A stretch of 64,000 bases of DNA. Origin: Candidatus Kosakonia sp. 282A-S69. Its GTDB lineage: Bacteria; Pseudomonadota; Gammaproteobacteria; Enterobacterales; Enterobacteriaceae. The stretch is from assembly GCF_029433855.1 (NCBI RefSeq), contig NZ_JAROAU010000003.1:740729-804728 (forward strand), given 5' to 3'. Positions 20,222 to 29,512 of the stretch are shown here, piece by piece. Positions within the stretch are counted from its first letter, which is position 1; each line of letters begins with the position of its first letter. Position numbers and translations under genes: made by a program. The notes under the pieces are model-generated. The model did not search any database. It saw only the letters and a program-made list of their open reading frames with translations, and was not told where the DNA came from.

Positions 20222-23200
20222 ATGGAGACGGTGCTGGTAGGCAGTGAAGTAGCCCGCGTAGACGGGCTGGCCAAAGTCAGGGGAACGGCAATTTATGGCG
20301 ACGATATCCGGCTGAAAAACATGCTTTACGGCGTCTGTCGCTATGTCGATATTGCCGCGGGGCGCGTTGAGTCGGTCGATCTCAGTGAAGCGGAAAAGGT
20401 GCCCGGCGTGGTACATATCGCGACCTGGAAGGATATCCCGGGGCAGCGCAAGCTGGGTGTGATTATCCCCGATTACCCGCCGATCATCGAAAACGAGGTG
20501 GCCTATCGCGGTGATGTCATTGCCGTGGTGGCAGCGGAGAGCTATCAGGCTGCCTGCCTGGCGGTGGATAAAATTAAGCTCACCTACTCGCCCTGCGAGC
20601 CGATCACCTCCCCGGAGGAGGCATTGAAACCGGGCGCGCGGCTGATCCACAGCGCGCTTGAGAGCAACGTCATCAACCGCCATCACACGGTGAAAGGGGA
20701 TATTGAGGTCGGGTTTGCCGCCTCGACGAAGATCATTGAGCGCGACTATGAGGTGGGTTTCCAGGAGCACGCCTATATCGAACCGGAGTCGATCACCGCG
20801 TGGCTGGATGATGACCAGCAAATTATGACGATTGCCGGTTCGATTCAGAACGCTCACCGTGTTCGCGGCATTGTCGCCAAATACCTCGATCTGCCGCAGA
20901 GCAAAGTGAATGTGAAACGTTCGGTGCTCGGCGGCTCGTTTGGCGGGAAAGATGACATCATTGATAACCTCGCCTGCCGCGCGGCGCTGCTGGTACAGCT
21001 GACGGGGCGTCCGGTCAAGATGACCTATAACCGCGAACAATCAATGCGCGAAAGTTATAAGCGCCACCCCTACAAATTGCATTACCGCATTGGCCTTGAT
21101 GATGACGCGCGCATTCAGGCGATGCAGATAAATATCCTCGCCGACGGCGGCAGCTATGCCGGGCAGACGATGTTCGTTACCTGGCGCAGCTCGGTGCAGG
21201 CGGCAGGGCCGTACAATATCCCCAACGTGCGCGTCGATCTTACCAGCGTCTATACCAACAATAACTACACCTCGGCATATCGCGGTTACGGCGCGCCACA
21301 AGTCATTTTTGCTAATGAATCGCTGATGGATGAAGTGGCGGAGATAATGGGTCTCTCGCCGGTGGAGCTGCGTCTGCGCAATATCCTGCGCCAGGGCGAT
21401 ATCAGCATGGCGGGCCAGCGTATGTGCGATCACACCGTCTCGGCGCAGGAGGTGCTGGAGACGTCGGTGCTTAAAGCTGAGTTCGAGGCGCGACGGGCGC
21501 ATTATCAGCAGCTGAATGCCGCGGGTGGCCCGGTGCGTTACGGCATCGGCCTGGCGCTGAGCCACCGCGGCTGCTCCCTTGGTGCGGAGGGGCTGGACGC
21601 TTCATCCGCACTTATCCAGGTCAATGCCGACGGCAGTATCAATATCTCCACCTCGGTCTCGGAGAACGGTCAGGGGTTGCAGACCACCATGTCGCTGCTG
21701 GCGGCGGAAGCCTTCGGCATTCCGCTGGCGCGCGTCACCTTTAGTGAACCGGCGACGGCGATGATTGCCGATGGCGGCTCTACCGTTGCCTCGCGCGGCA
21801 CCTTGATGGGTGGGCAGGCGATCCTCAGCGCCGCCAATACCATTAAAAATCGCATGGCTGCCGCCATTTTAGCGACGCTGCAAGCCGGTGAGATAGCGGA
21901 TCTGGTCTGGCGTGATGGCTGCGTCTTCAACCGCCATCAGCCGCAATGTCGTCTCACCTTTCAGCAGGTGGTCGATATGACCCGCGCCACCGGCGCCAAC
22001 TTATCCGCCTACGGCTGGCATGTGGCACCTCCTATTCACTGGGATGAGGAGAAGGGGAGCGGCAGCCCCTATTTCACCTGGGTCTATGGCTGCCAGATTG
22101 CGGATGTGGCAGTCGATATGCGCACCGGCAAGGTGACAGTCAACAGTGTCGTCGCCACCCATGATGTCGGCAAGGTGATCAACCCGGTTGGTTTTAACGG
22201 CCAGGTCTACGGCGGCGTGCTGCAGGGGATGATTGGCTACGGCATGCTGGAGGATTTCAATACCGAGCAGGGAGTGGTGAAGTCGGAGAACTTTGACACC
22301 TACCTGCTGCCGACCATCAAAGATATGCCACCCATTATCATCAACGCCATCGAAAATGCCGATAAAGCGGGGCCGATGGGGGCGAAAGTGATTGGCGAAC
22401 CGGTGCTCGAACTCGGCGCCGCGGCGCTCAATAACGCGGTGAGCTTCGCCATCGGCCGCTTTAACCGTACGCTTCCACTCACCCTTGAGCAGGTCAGGCT
22501 CGGTTATAACCTGAAAAAACCGGCCCGCCAGAGTGAACGGCTGTTTGATTGCGGCCCGAAGAAAGAGGTTCACCGGCTCAATACGGTATCGCTGAACACG
22601 GCGAGCACGTTGAAAGAGGCCTTAACGCTGCTGGCGGAAAAGGCGGCCCAGCCAATTGCGGGGGGTACCGATGTGCTGGTGCAGGCGCGGCTGCGCTGTG
22701 ACGCCGTACCGCTGGTCAACATTGCCGGGCTGGCCGAACTTAAAGAGATCTTCAATCTCGACGGCGGATTATCGATTGGTGCCGGAGTCTGCTTTAGCGA
22801 TTTGATTAAACACCCGCTGGTGCAGCAGCGCTATCCGCTGCTTGTTACCGCCTGCAAAACCATCGGCTCGTTACAGCTTCGCAACCGCGCTACGCTCGGC
22901 GGCAATGTGGTCAATGCCGCGCCCTGCGCCGACTCTCTGCCGCCGCTGATTATCTATGACGCACAGGTGGAGCTGCGCAGCCTGCGCGGTACGCGCCGCT
23001 TGCCGGTCAGCGAATTTGTTACCGATGGCTATCGCACCGGTATCGCTGCCGATGAACTGGTCACGCGCTTTATTCTGCCGGTGCCGATGACCCAGCCGCT
23101 GGTGGAGTGCTACCTGCAACTGGGACGGCGCAATGCGCTCAACATCACGCGGCAAAGCCTGACCGGGCAATTCCATGTCGACAGCGGAGGCACCATCCGC

Positions 23201-23437
23201 ATCTGCCGGCTGGTCGACGGTGCGCTGATGCGAAAACCGCAGCGGTTAAGCCCGGTGGAAGAGGCGCTGATCGGCCAGCCGCTGAACGCCGCTTCGGTTG
23301 ATAAAGCCGCGCAGGCGCTGAAAGGGCTGGTGGATGACGCCATCGGTGGGCGCTGGTCTGCGCCTTACAAAATCCCGGTGTTTGTCGATATGTTCCGCCT
23401 GATGATGCAGGACGTGATAACTGAGCAGAGCAACTAA
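20222..23437 (+). CDS. Xanthine dehydrogenase-family hydroxylase, fused molybdopterin (Mo) and FAD subunits
   Basis: A 1071-residue fusion. Residues about 1-765 are a molybdenum-binding large subunit of the xanthine oxidase family: FQEHAYIEPES, VLGGSFGGKDD, SAYRGYGAPQ and, at the end, the Glu-containing VIGEPVLELGAAA where the catalytic Glu is expected. Residues about 790-1065 are a CO-dehydrogenase-M-type FAD domain with IAGGTDVLVQARLR and RNRATLGGNVVNAAPCAD. The usual E. coli arrangement (XdhA, XdhB, XdhC) keeps these as separate proteins. The 2Fe-2S subunit is the next gene, so the three redox centres are all present. Substrate cannot be read from the sequence; purines or another N-heterocycle are likely. 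Sigma-54 promoter just upstream. Confidence 0.9.
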   Translation: METVLVGSEVARVDGLAKVRGTAIYGDDIRLKNMLYGVCRYVDIAAGRVESVDLSEAEKVPGVVHIATWKDIPGQRKLGVIIPDYPPIIENEVAYRGDVIAVVAAESYQAACLAVDKIKLTYSPCEPITSPEEALKPGARLIHSALESNVINRHHTVKGDIEVGFAASTKIIERDYEVGFQEHAYIEPESITAWLDDDQQIMTIAGSIQNAHRVRGIVAKYLDLPQSKVNVKRSVLGGSFGGKDDIIDNLACRAALLVQLTGRPVKMTYNREQSMRESYKRHPYKLHYRIGLDDDARIQAMQINILADGGSYAGQTMFVTWRSSVQAAGPYNIPNVRVDLTSVYTNNNYTSAYRGYGAPQVIFANESLMDEVAEIMGLSPVELRLRNILRQGDISMAGQRMCDHTVSAQEVLETSVLKAEFEARRAHYQQLNAAGGPVRYGIGLALSHRGCSLGAEGLDASSALIQVNADGSINISTSVSENGQGLQTTMSLLAAEAFGIPLARVTFSEPATAMIADGGSTVASRGTLMGGQAILSAANTIKNRMAAAILATLQAGEIADLVWRDGCVFNRHQPQCRLTFQQVVDMTRATGANLSAYGWHVAPPIHWDEEKGSGSPYFTWVYGCQIADVAVDMRTGKVTVNSVVATHDVGKVINPVGFNGQVYGGVLQGMIGYGMLEDFNTEQGVVKSENFDTYLLPTIKDMPPIIINAIENADKAGPMGAKVIGEPVLELGAAALNNAVSFAIGRFNRTLPLTLEQVRLGYNLKKPARQSERLFDCGPKKEVHRLNTVSLNTASTLKEALTLLAEKAAQPIAGGTDVLVQARLRCDAVPLVNIAGLAELKEIFNLDGGLSIGAGVCFSDLIKHPLVQQRYPLLVTACKTIGSLQLRNRATLGGNVVNAAPCADSLPPLIIYDAQVELRSLRGTRRLPVSEFVTDGYRTGIAADELVTRFILPVPMTQPLVECYLQLGRRNALNITRQSLTGQFHVDSGGTIRICRLVDGALMRKPQRLSPVEEALIGQPLNAASVDKAAQALKGLVDDAIGGRWSAPYKIPVFVDMFRLMMQDVITEQSN

Positions 23438-23448
23438 GGAGCGCGAAG

Positions 23449-23913
23449 ATGCACGCAATCGAACTGAAAGTGAATGGAATCCGTATTCGCCGTGAAGTGG
23501 ACGATAACCTGCGGCTGATCGATCTGCTGCGTGAAGATTTACGCCTGACCGGCACCAAAGAGGGGTGTTCCGTGGGCGAGTGCGGGGCCTGTACCGTCAT
23601 CCTTGACGGCAAGGCGGTCTGCTCATGTCTGCTGCTTGCCGCCCAGTGTCACGGGGCGGAGGTGACCACCATTGAAGCTCTGCACCACGATCCGGTGGGC
23701 AAGCGTCTGCAAAATGCGTTTGTGCGCCACGGCGGCGTGCAGTGCGGCTTCTGCACACCGGGCGTGTTAATGAGCACCAAAGCGCTGCTCGCGGCGAACC
23801 CTGCGCCGGATGATGACGCGCTGAAAGAGGCGCTGGAGGGGAATCTCTGCCGCTGTACCGGCTATCAGCCCATCATCACCTCCATCAAAGCGGTGCTGAA
23901 AGGCGAGGTGTAA
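23449..23913 (+). CDS. 2Fe-2S subunit of the molybdenum hydroxylase (XdhC/CoxS type)
   Basis: A 154-residue protein with two iron-sulfur domains. The plant-type ferredoxin site is CSVGECGACTVILDGKAVC and the second, helical site is CGFCTPG with CRCTG, so all eight cysteine ligands are present. It passes electrons from the Mo centre to FAD in the fused partner encoded 11 bp upstream. AGGAGCG precedes the ATG. Confidence 0.95.
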   Translation: MHAIELKVNGIRIRREVDDNLRLIDLLREDLRLTGTKEGCSVGECGACTVILDGKAVCSCLLLAAQCHGAEVTTIEALHHDPVGKRLQNAFVRHGGVQCGFCTPGVLMSTKALLAANPAPDDDALKEALEGNLCRCTGYQPIITSIKAVLKGEV

Positions 23914-23925
23914 AAGGGGTGAGCG

Positions 23926-24558
23926 ATGAGTGAAAAGGCGTTAATTGAGTGCGTAATGCTGGCGGCCGGGTTATCAAGCCGGATGGGCGACTGGAAAATG
24001 ATGCTGCCCTGGGGGGCGGGCACGCTGCTCGACAGCGCGCTTCGCAGCGCCTTTTCGCTCTGTGACCGGGTCATACTGGTTACCGGGCACCGGGGCGATG
24101 AGCTGGCGCGCTATTACCGTGGGCAGCCCGCCATTACGCTTGTCCACAACCCCGATTACGCCTCGGGGATGTTCTCGTCGGTACAGTGTGGCGCGGCGGC
24201 AGTCACCTCGCGGCGCTTTTTCCTGGCGCTGGGCGATATGCCGGAGGTGTCGCCAGCGGTGTACAGCGCGTTATGGCAGCATCCGGATCATGACCACTGC
24301 CTGGTGCCCGGTTATGAACAGGGCCGGGGTCACCCGGTGCTGCTCCCGGCGCAGGCGCTCACGCTTATCAGCAATGCGCCCGCCGACAGCAGCTTAAAAA
24401 CGATCGTTCGCCAGATCGGCACCTGCACGGTTGCCGTCGATGAGCCGGGGATCCATTGCGATATCGACACCCCTGCGCAGTATCGCCAGCGAACCGAGCT
24501 TAACCGCTTGCTTGATACGCTGCCGCGGCGGCGCATCAATCCGCGCGGTGGTCGGTAA
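23926..24558 (+). CDS. MocA-like molybdenum cofactor cytidylyltransferase
   Basis: A 210-residue nucleotidyltransferase. The signature LAAGLSSRMGDWKMMLPW near the N-terminus is that of MocA/MobA-like enzymes, and GMFSSVQCG and LALGDMPEVSP follow the family pattern. MocA turns Mo-molybdopterin into the cytosine dinucleotide form that many xanthine dehydrogenase-type enzymes need. Being 12 bp behind the Fe-S gene, it most likely serves this hydroxylase. A GTP-using MobA role is less likely given the neighbours. Confidence 0.85.
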   Translation: MSEKALIECVMLAAGLSSRMGDWKMMLPWGAGTLLDSALRSAFSLCDRVILVTGHRGDELARYYRGQPAITLVHNPDYASGMFSSVQCGAAAVTSRRFFLALGDMPEVSPAVYSALWQHPDHDHCLVPGYEQGRGHPVLLPAQALTLISNAPADSSLKTIVRQIGTCTVAVDEPGIHCDIDTPAQYRQRTELNRLLDTLPRRRINPRGGR

Positions 24559-24563
24559 TTTCG

Positions 24564-25439
24564 TCAGGACATTTTTGCCCGCGCAAGGAGGGTCATTAAA
24601 AATTCCGCCACCGCTTTGATGCGTGCCGAGGCGATGAGATCGGCATGGGTCACCAGCCAGAGATCTTCACTCAGCACCTGGCCCGACGGGATCACTTCGA
24701 CTAAGCTGGGCTGCTGGGCGGCAATAAAGCAGGGCAGCACCGCCAGCCCAAGCCCGGCGTTGACGGCAGAGAGCTGGGTTACCAGGCTGGTGGTGGCAAG
24801 CATCGAGGTTTTATCCGCAACCTGTTCGTCAAACCAACGGGCGGCGGGAAGATGGCTGAAGGTACTGTCCCAGGTGATAAAGCGCCGCCCGCGTAAGGGC
24901 GCGTCTGGTGGGGCGGGGTGGGTGCGCAGATAACTCTCAGTTGCGTAAACCGCCGAGGCCATCACCCCGGCTTTGCGGATCTTCAGCGTGTTTTGCTCAG
25001 GCCGCACCAGGCGCAGCGCGATATCGGCATCATTTCGCACCACCGAGACGGTATTGACCCCGGTAATCAGCTCAAGGCGGATCGCCGGGTAATCGGCCTG
25101 CAATTGCGGCAGGGCCGGGATAATCAGATGATTGGCCAGCGTCTCAGCCGTCGCCAGGCGCACGGTTCCTGCCGCGTCGCCATCCCGCCCGGCAAAGGCG
25201 TGCTCCAGCGCTCCGACCCGGCTCTCCACCTCTTCGGCGTAGCTCAGCAGCGCCTGCCCGGCATCGGTAAGAAAGTAACCGGTCTGATGATGCAGAAACA
25301 GGCTGGTTCGCAGGCTGCTCTCCAGTGCGCCGATTCTGCGCGACACCGTCGACTGGCTCACTTTCAGCGTGGCCGCCGTTTTGGTCAGGCTGTTGGTGCG
25401 GGCAACCGCCAAAAAGAAGCGTAAATCGTTCCAGTCCAT
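24564..25439 (-). CDS. LysR-family transcriptional regulator
   Basis: A 291-residue LysR regulator: HTH at residues about 3-60 (MDWNDLRFFLAVARTNSLTK and SQSTVSRRIGALE) and a LysR substrate-binding domain. I use the ATG at 25439 (an adjacent ATG one codon earlier is equally possible); a TTG further upstream adds unconserved residues. It converges on the MocA-like gene with 5 bp between stops and diverges from the NTF2/hydrolase fusion 115 bp away, which is its most likely target. Confidence 0.88.
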   Translation of the reverse strand: MDWNDLRFFLAVARTNSLTKTAATLKVSQSTVSRRIGALESSLRTSLFLHHQTGYFLTDAGQALLSYAEEVESRVGALEHAFAGRDGDAAGTVRLATAETLANHLIIPALPQLQADYPAIRLELITGVNTVSVVRNDADIALRLVRPEQNTLKIRKAGVMASAVYATESYLRTHPAPPDAPLRGRRFITWDSTFSHLPAARWFDEQVADKTSMLATTSLVTQLSAVNAGLGLAVLPCFIAAQQPSLVEVIPSGQVLSEDLWLVTHADLIASARIKAVAEFLMTLLARAKMS

Positions 25440-25554
25440 CATCTCTGTTTTCTGTTTATGCAAATTAATTCGCCGATTTTATCCGTAGTTTTCAAAATAT
25501 GGAAAAAATAGACTCCTGTTACAGCATCAATATTTGCAAAACAGGAGTGAACGG

Positions 25555-26781
25555 ATGGAATTCACAGCGAAGCAACCCGCCGCCAGAGCGGTAGTAGAAA
25601 CTTACCTTGCGGCGTTTGCCGCGGGCAGGGTAGAGGAGATTGTCAGCCTGCTGGCAGACGACGTGGTGTGGCATATCGACGGCGAACCCACGGTTTCTAC
25701 CGTCGGGCTGTTGCAGGGGCCTGAGCAGGTCCGGCGCTGGTTAATGGCCTTCCCGCAGACTTTCCGGCCACGGGAATTTGTCATTAATGACATCATCGCC
25801 CGGCACGAGAGTGTGCTGGTGCTGGGGCGTTTTCGCCATACGGTGATGAGCACCCAGCACACCGTCGGCAGCGATATGATCATCCACTTTACGGTCACCG
25901 ACGGGAAGATTCGCCGTTATCAAATCTTTGAAGACTCGGCGCTGCTGGCGAGAGCCTTTAATGGGGAGGATGAGTGGTCGCTTCAGCAGGTGCGCATCAA
26001 TGGCACGCTCTACCGCTATCGCGATATCGGCGAAGGGCCAACGCTGCTTTTTGCCCACGGGCTTTTCGCCAGTCATCACATTTTTGCCGCACAGGTTCAG
26101 GCCCTGAGCCACTCTTATCGCTGTATCGTTCTTGATATGCCGGGACATGGCCTGAGCGGCTACGATTCCGCAGGCTGGACGCTGGACGACCTGAGCGGCG
26201 ATCTGGCGCTGATGATAGATGAACTGGCGCTCGGTACGGTCACGATCGTTGGGCAGAGCCAGGGCGCAATGGTGGCGCTGCGGCTGGCGGCGCGCCATCC
26301 AGAGCTACTGGCAGGGCTGGTGCTGATTGGCACCAGCGCGCGGGCTGAGTTGCCGGAACGGCTGGAAAACTGGCGCGGGCAGCGCGAAACCCTACTCAAT
26401 GGCTCCGATGCGGCACGGGAAGCGCTCTTCAGCATCATTCAGACGTATGTCAACAGCTCCGACTGGCTGCAACACCACCCCCACGAGGCTGCCGAGGAGC
26501 GCGCAATGATGCATGCTCACGACCGCGAAGGATTAGCGCTGGCGCTGGATGCCGCCGTCTTTAACAGAGGTGATATCACGCACCTGCTACCCACGATTGC
26601 CGTGCCGACGCTGGTGATCGTTGGGGAAGAGGATCGGGCGACGCCGGTTGAGTTAAGTAAGGAGATCGCCGCGCTTCTGCCCGATGCCCAACTGCTGACG
26701 CTGGCAAAAACCGGCCACCACCCGCCAACAGAGGCTGCCGAGGCGGTGACGGCGGCGATTGGCGGGTTTATTGCTAAATAG
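25555..26781 (+). CDS. NTF2/SnoaL-like domain fused to an alpha/beta hydrolase
   Basis: A 408-residue protein made of two folds. Residues about 5-135 are SnoaL/NTF2-like (VVETYLAAFAAGRVEEIVSL, VVWHIDG). Residues about 145-408 are an alpha/beta hydrolase with the oxyanion segment FAHGLFASH, nucleophile elbow GQSQG, acid in VGEEDRATP and His in KTGHHPP, so the catalytic triad is complete. No signal peptide. Start at 25555 because AGGAG lies seven bases upstream. Divergent from a LysR gene, the usual layout for an inducible catabolic or detoxifying enzyme. The substrate is unknown. Confidence 0.85.
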   Translation: MEFTAKQPAARAVVETYLAAFAAGRVEEIVSLLADDVVWHIDGEPTVSTVGLLQGPEQVRRWLMAFPQTFRPREFVINDIIARHESVLVLGRFRHTVMSTQHTVGSDMIIHFTVTDGKIRRYQIFEDSALLARAFNGEDEWSLQQVRINGTLYRYRDIGEGPTLLFAHGLFASHHIFAAQVQALSHSYRCIVLDMPGHGLSGYDSAGWTLDDLSGDLALMIDELALGTVTIVGQSQGAMVALRLAARHPELLAGLVLIGTSARAELPERLENWRGQRETLLNGSDAAREALFSIIQTYVNSSDWLQHHPHEAAEERAMMHAHDREGLALALDAAVFNRGDITHLLPTIAVPTLVIVGEEDRATPVELSKEIAALLPDAQLLTLAKTGHHPPTEAAEAVTAAIGGFIAK

Positions 26782-26788
26782 CGCGCAT

Positions 26789-26811
26789 AAAAAGAGCCCC
26801 GTCAGGGGCTT
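26789..26811 (-). terminator. Terminator of the omptin gene
   Basis: AGCCCC-TGAC-GGGGCT stem read on the minus strand, followed by CTTTTTA. On the plus strand the T-tract is poor, so it serves mainly the omptin transcript. Confidence 0.75.
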
Positions 26812-26834
26812 AATATGCGGTAGTCATCACGGGT

Positions 26835-27770
26835 TTAGAAGCGGTATTGCAGACCGGCAGTGATGGTGTAGTTTTTATTGGCAATACCCGCAGCATCGCC
26901 ACCGATGAATTCCGATTCGCCGCTATTGGTATCAATGATCTGTGTTCCGCCTTTGCCCTCTTTATATTTGCTGTAGGTGAACTCAGCAAACACTTTGGCG
27001 TGTGGCGTGACGTAGTAGCCGGCATCAAGCGACGCACCGTAGTAGCGTGAGTTGCTGGTCTTCTCGCGGAAGGTGAGGTCGCGCATATAGTGCTCATCGT
27101 TATCATGCGCGCGCACCCAGTCACTGAATTTCAGCAGGGCATTGAATTCGAAGTTATCAATACGGTACTGGCCCGCCAGCCCGACATAGGGCATGGTGAA
27201 GCGCTGGCTATAACCAATGCCGCGTTCGCCTGGCGGGAAGGTGCCGACTGATGTGCCGTTATCATACTCATAAGCGCCGCCGAGCGCCGTCCAGCTGAAG
27301 CGCGTCTCCTGATAACCTGCCACCACGCCCGCTTTATAATTCGCGTCCTGGAAAATCCAGCCTTTCAGATTGAGGTCGAATTCATTGGCGTAATTGACAT
27401 CCGAATCAGGATGGGTGGAGTGATCGGTCCAGCCTGACTGGCTTTCATTCAGCCAGTCGTAATCATCCATATGGCCTGCTCCGGAGGCGAGTGACGTCCA
27501 GCCGCGGGCGTTAAGGGTTAAAAAAGAGTAGGGATTCCAGGAGAGATCGCCTTTCACAATGGCGACGTTCTTTATCTTCCAGTTTAGCTGGCTGATTTTT
27601 CTTCCTGTCTCATCGTAGACGAGTTCATTTGATTTACCGCTCAGCATCCCGGCAGAGGCGGAGACGGAAAAACTGTCGGAAGAAAAATCGGGGATTAACT
27701 GCTCGGAATCTGCGTACGCGGTGCCTGAAATAGCGCTTATCATCATCACTACAATACGAGTTTTTTTCAT
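26835..27770 (-). CDS. Omptin-family outer-membrane protease (OmpT/PgtE/Pla type)
   Basis: A 311-residue outer-membrane beta-barrel aspartyl-type protease. A signal peptide ([20 protein letters not shown]) is followed by strands ending in the terminal aromatic LQYRF. The catalytic Asp pair is in [12 protein letters not shown] and the Asp-His pair in AHDNDEHY; the loop [20 protein letters not shown] is the family signature. It should cut at basic residues, often in host peptides or plant defence peptides. It is intact and alone. The upstream region to 28047 is AT-rich; no PhoP box was evident to me. I cannot say whether it is closest to OmpT, PgtE or Kop. Confidence 0.93.
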   Translation of the reverse strand: MKKTRIVVMMISAISGTAYADSEQLIPDFSSDSFSVSASAGMLSGKSNELVYDETGRKISQLNWKIKNVAIVKGDLSWNPYSFLTLNARGWTSLASGAGHMDDYDWLNESQSGWTDHSTHPDSDVNYANEFDLNLKGWIFQDANYKAGVVAGYQETRFSWTALGGAYEYDNGTSVGTFPPGERGIGYSQRFTMPYVGLAGQYRIDNFEFNALLKFSDWVRAHDNDEHYMRDLTFREKTSNSRYYGASLDAGYYVTPHAKVFAEFTYSKYKEGKGGTQIIDTNSGESEFIGGDAAGIANKNYTITAGLQYRF

Positions 27771-28047
27771 TTTTCTTTGCTCATATCACAATCGTGTTAG
27801 TGATTTTGCCGCAGAAGTAAATTTCTACAATAAAGGAGGTGGGTTTCGTTTTTGTTTTTTGATAAAGATCTTATGAATGAAATATATCCTTCTACACTCT
27901 TTTCTTTTTAATTTTATCAATTACCGATATGCCGCAACATTCGGCGGGATAATATATTTTATATACCTAAAAGGGTGAGGTTTATCAGGGGTGGCGCGCG
28001 GAGGAGGATAGAGCGAACCGCCCCCATGTTGCCACCTGTAAAGCCTG

Positions 28048-29301
28048 TTAGCCTTCGCCTGGCGGCGCGTTTTTCTCTGTCGCATGCTGCTGCGATAAGC
28101 GCCAGAAGTCATGTCCGGCAGGATATTGATATAAGCGCAGGGAGAATTGTCCTGCTACTGCGGTGATATATTCAAAAATCGTCGATTGTGTATTCTCATA
28201 TTCCGCCCACAGGGTCGAGGAGGTGAAGCAGTAAATTTCCAGCGGGATCCCGGCTGGTGACGGTTTTAGCGTCCTGACCACAATGTACATCTCTTTGACA
28301 ATATCTTGCCGCTCAGCGAGATAGGCCATGAGGTAGTGGCGGAAAAGCGTTAGGTTCGTCAGGCCATTATCGATAAACCAGCTGTCTGCCACGCCCAGCG
28401 GATCGCGGCCATCAAGCAGTTTTGACAGCGGTTCACTCACACCGCGTATCGCCAGCATCGGCGCCAGCATCTCCTGTGAGAGAAAGTTCACCGAGTGCTG
28501 ATCGATATGGGTGCTGCGCATGATGCGGCGCGCGCCGGAGGAGAACATCGCCTGCCAGTTGGTATAGGTCTCGGTGAGGAAGTTTTTCGTTGGAATACGG
28601 GAGATGGTGTTATCCCAGTTACGGATGGTAATGGTGTGCAGCGCGATATCGGTCACTTCACCGCTCAAATTTTTATCCGGCATCTCGATCCAGTCCCCCA
28701 GTTGCAGGACATCATTTGAGGAGACCTGAACGTTGGCAACCAGCGAAAGCAGAGTGTGTTGAAACACTAACATCAGCACCGCCGCCACGGCACCGAGGCT
28801 GGAGATAATAATAGCCGGCGATTTGTTCGACATCACCGCGAGGATCATGATCGCAGCAATAACGTGAATTAAGATTTTACCTATCTGGATATAGCCCTTA
28901 ATCGAGTGATTTTTACGCTTGGTTTTGCGCAAATAGGAGCTATTAACGATATCCAGCATCTCGTTAAAAAAGACGGAGAGGAAAATAAAGAACAAAATGC
29001 CGCACATAGTATTTATGGCCGTCACCAGCGAGGCTGGCATATTTTCCATAAACTGCAGCAGGTAATAGACCGTAAGAACCGGCACAAAGTTGGACAGTTT
29101 TTCGGCAATGCGGCGATCTTTTTCCAGCGGCACATCTTTTTTATGGCTGGCAAAGAAGACTTTACGAACAACTTTTATCAGCAGGAATTTGCACATCAGG
29201 TGCGCGAACATGCCAGCGACGATCAGCAGAATAATATTTAACACAATGGCCAGCGCCGGCCTGCCTTCGATAAACGTTAATAAAGAATTCAAATACGCCA
29301 T
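28048..29301 (-). CDS. Mechanosensitive channel, YbdG/MscM type
   Basis: A 417-residue MscS-superfamily membrane protein, close to the length of E. coli YbdG (415). Four or five hydrophobic helices occupy residues about 15-190. The pore-lining helix is the Ala/Val/Leu-rich stretch ending SSLGAVAAVLMLVFQHTLLS, and the beta-domain begins VQLGDWIEMPDKN-like, here DVLQLGDWIEMP, with HTITIRNWDNTISRIPTKN after it. It opens under membrane tension on osmotic downshift. It is a single gene and not in the E. coli ybdG neighbourhood; it may be the ybdG ortholog moved or a second copy. Confidence 0.88.
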   Translation of the reverse strand: MAYLNSLLTFIEGRPALAIVLNIILLIVAGMFAHLMCKFLLIKVVRKVFFASHKKDVPLEKDRRIAEKLSNFVPVLTVYYLLQFMENMPASLVTAINTMCGILFFIFLSVFFNEMLDIVNSSYLRKTKRKNHSIKGYIQIGKILIHVIAAIMILAVMSNKSPAIIISSLGAVAAVLMLVFQHTLLSLVANVQVSSNDVLQLGDWIEMPDKNLSGEVTDIALHTITIRNWDNTISRIPTKNFLTETYTNWQAMFSSGARRIMRSTHIDQHSVNFLSQEMLAPMLAIRGVSEPLSKLLDGRDPLGVADSWFIDNGLTNLTLFRHYLMAYLAERQDIVKEMYIVVRTLKPSPAGIPLEIYCFTSSTLWAEYENTQSTIFEYITAVAGQFSLRLYQYPAGHDFWRLSQQHATEKNAPPGEG

Positions 29302-29512
29302 TACTTATCGCCTGAACGAGTATGCCATCTGTATAAGCCCTGGCTGGCGGGCATATATACAAAAATTTAACCAATTAGCATCATGACATAACACGGGGAT
29401 ATAAGTCCACGCCGCGCGCGGTGTCGGCCCGGTCACAAAAACGCTCACCTTTAACAAAGTGATCCTATGATTTAGTCTGATCAACGCAAATTTACGCTGT
29501 AACAGGAGAAGC

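Noticed and set aside
20117-21040. 307-codon minus-strand frame opposite the start of the Mo-hydroxylase gene
   Set aside because: Antisense shadow of a strongly supported enzyme gene in GC-rich DNA; no ribosome site or family features.
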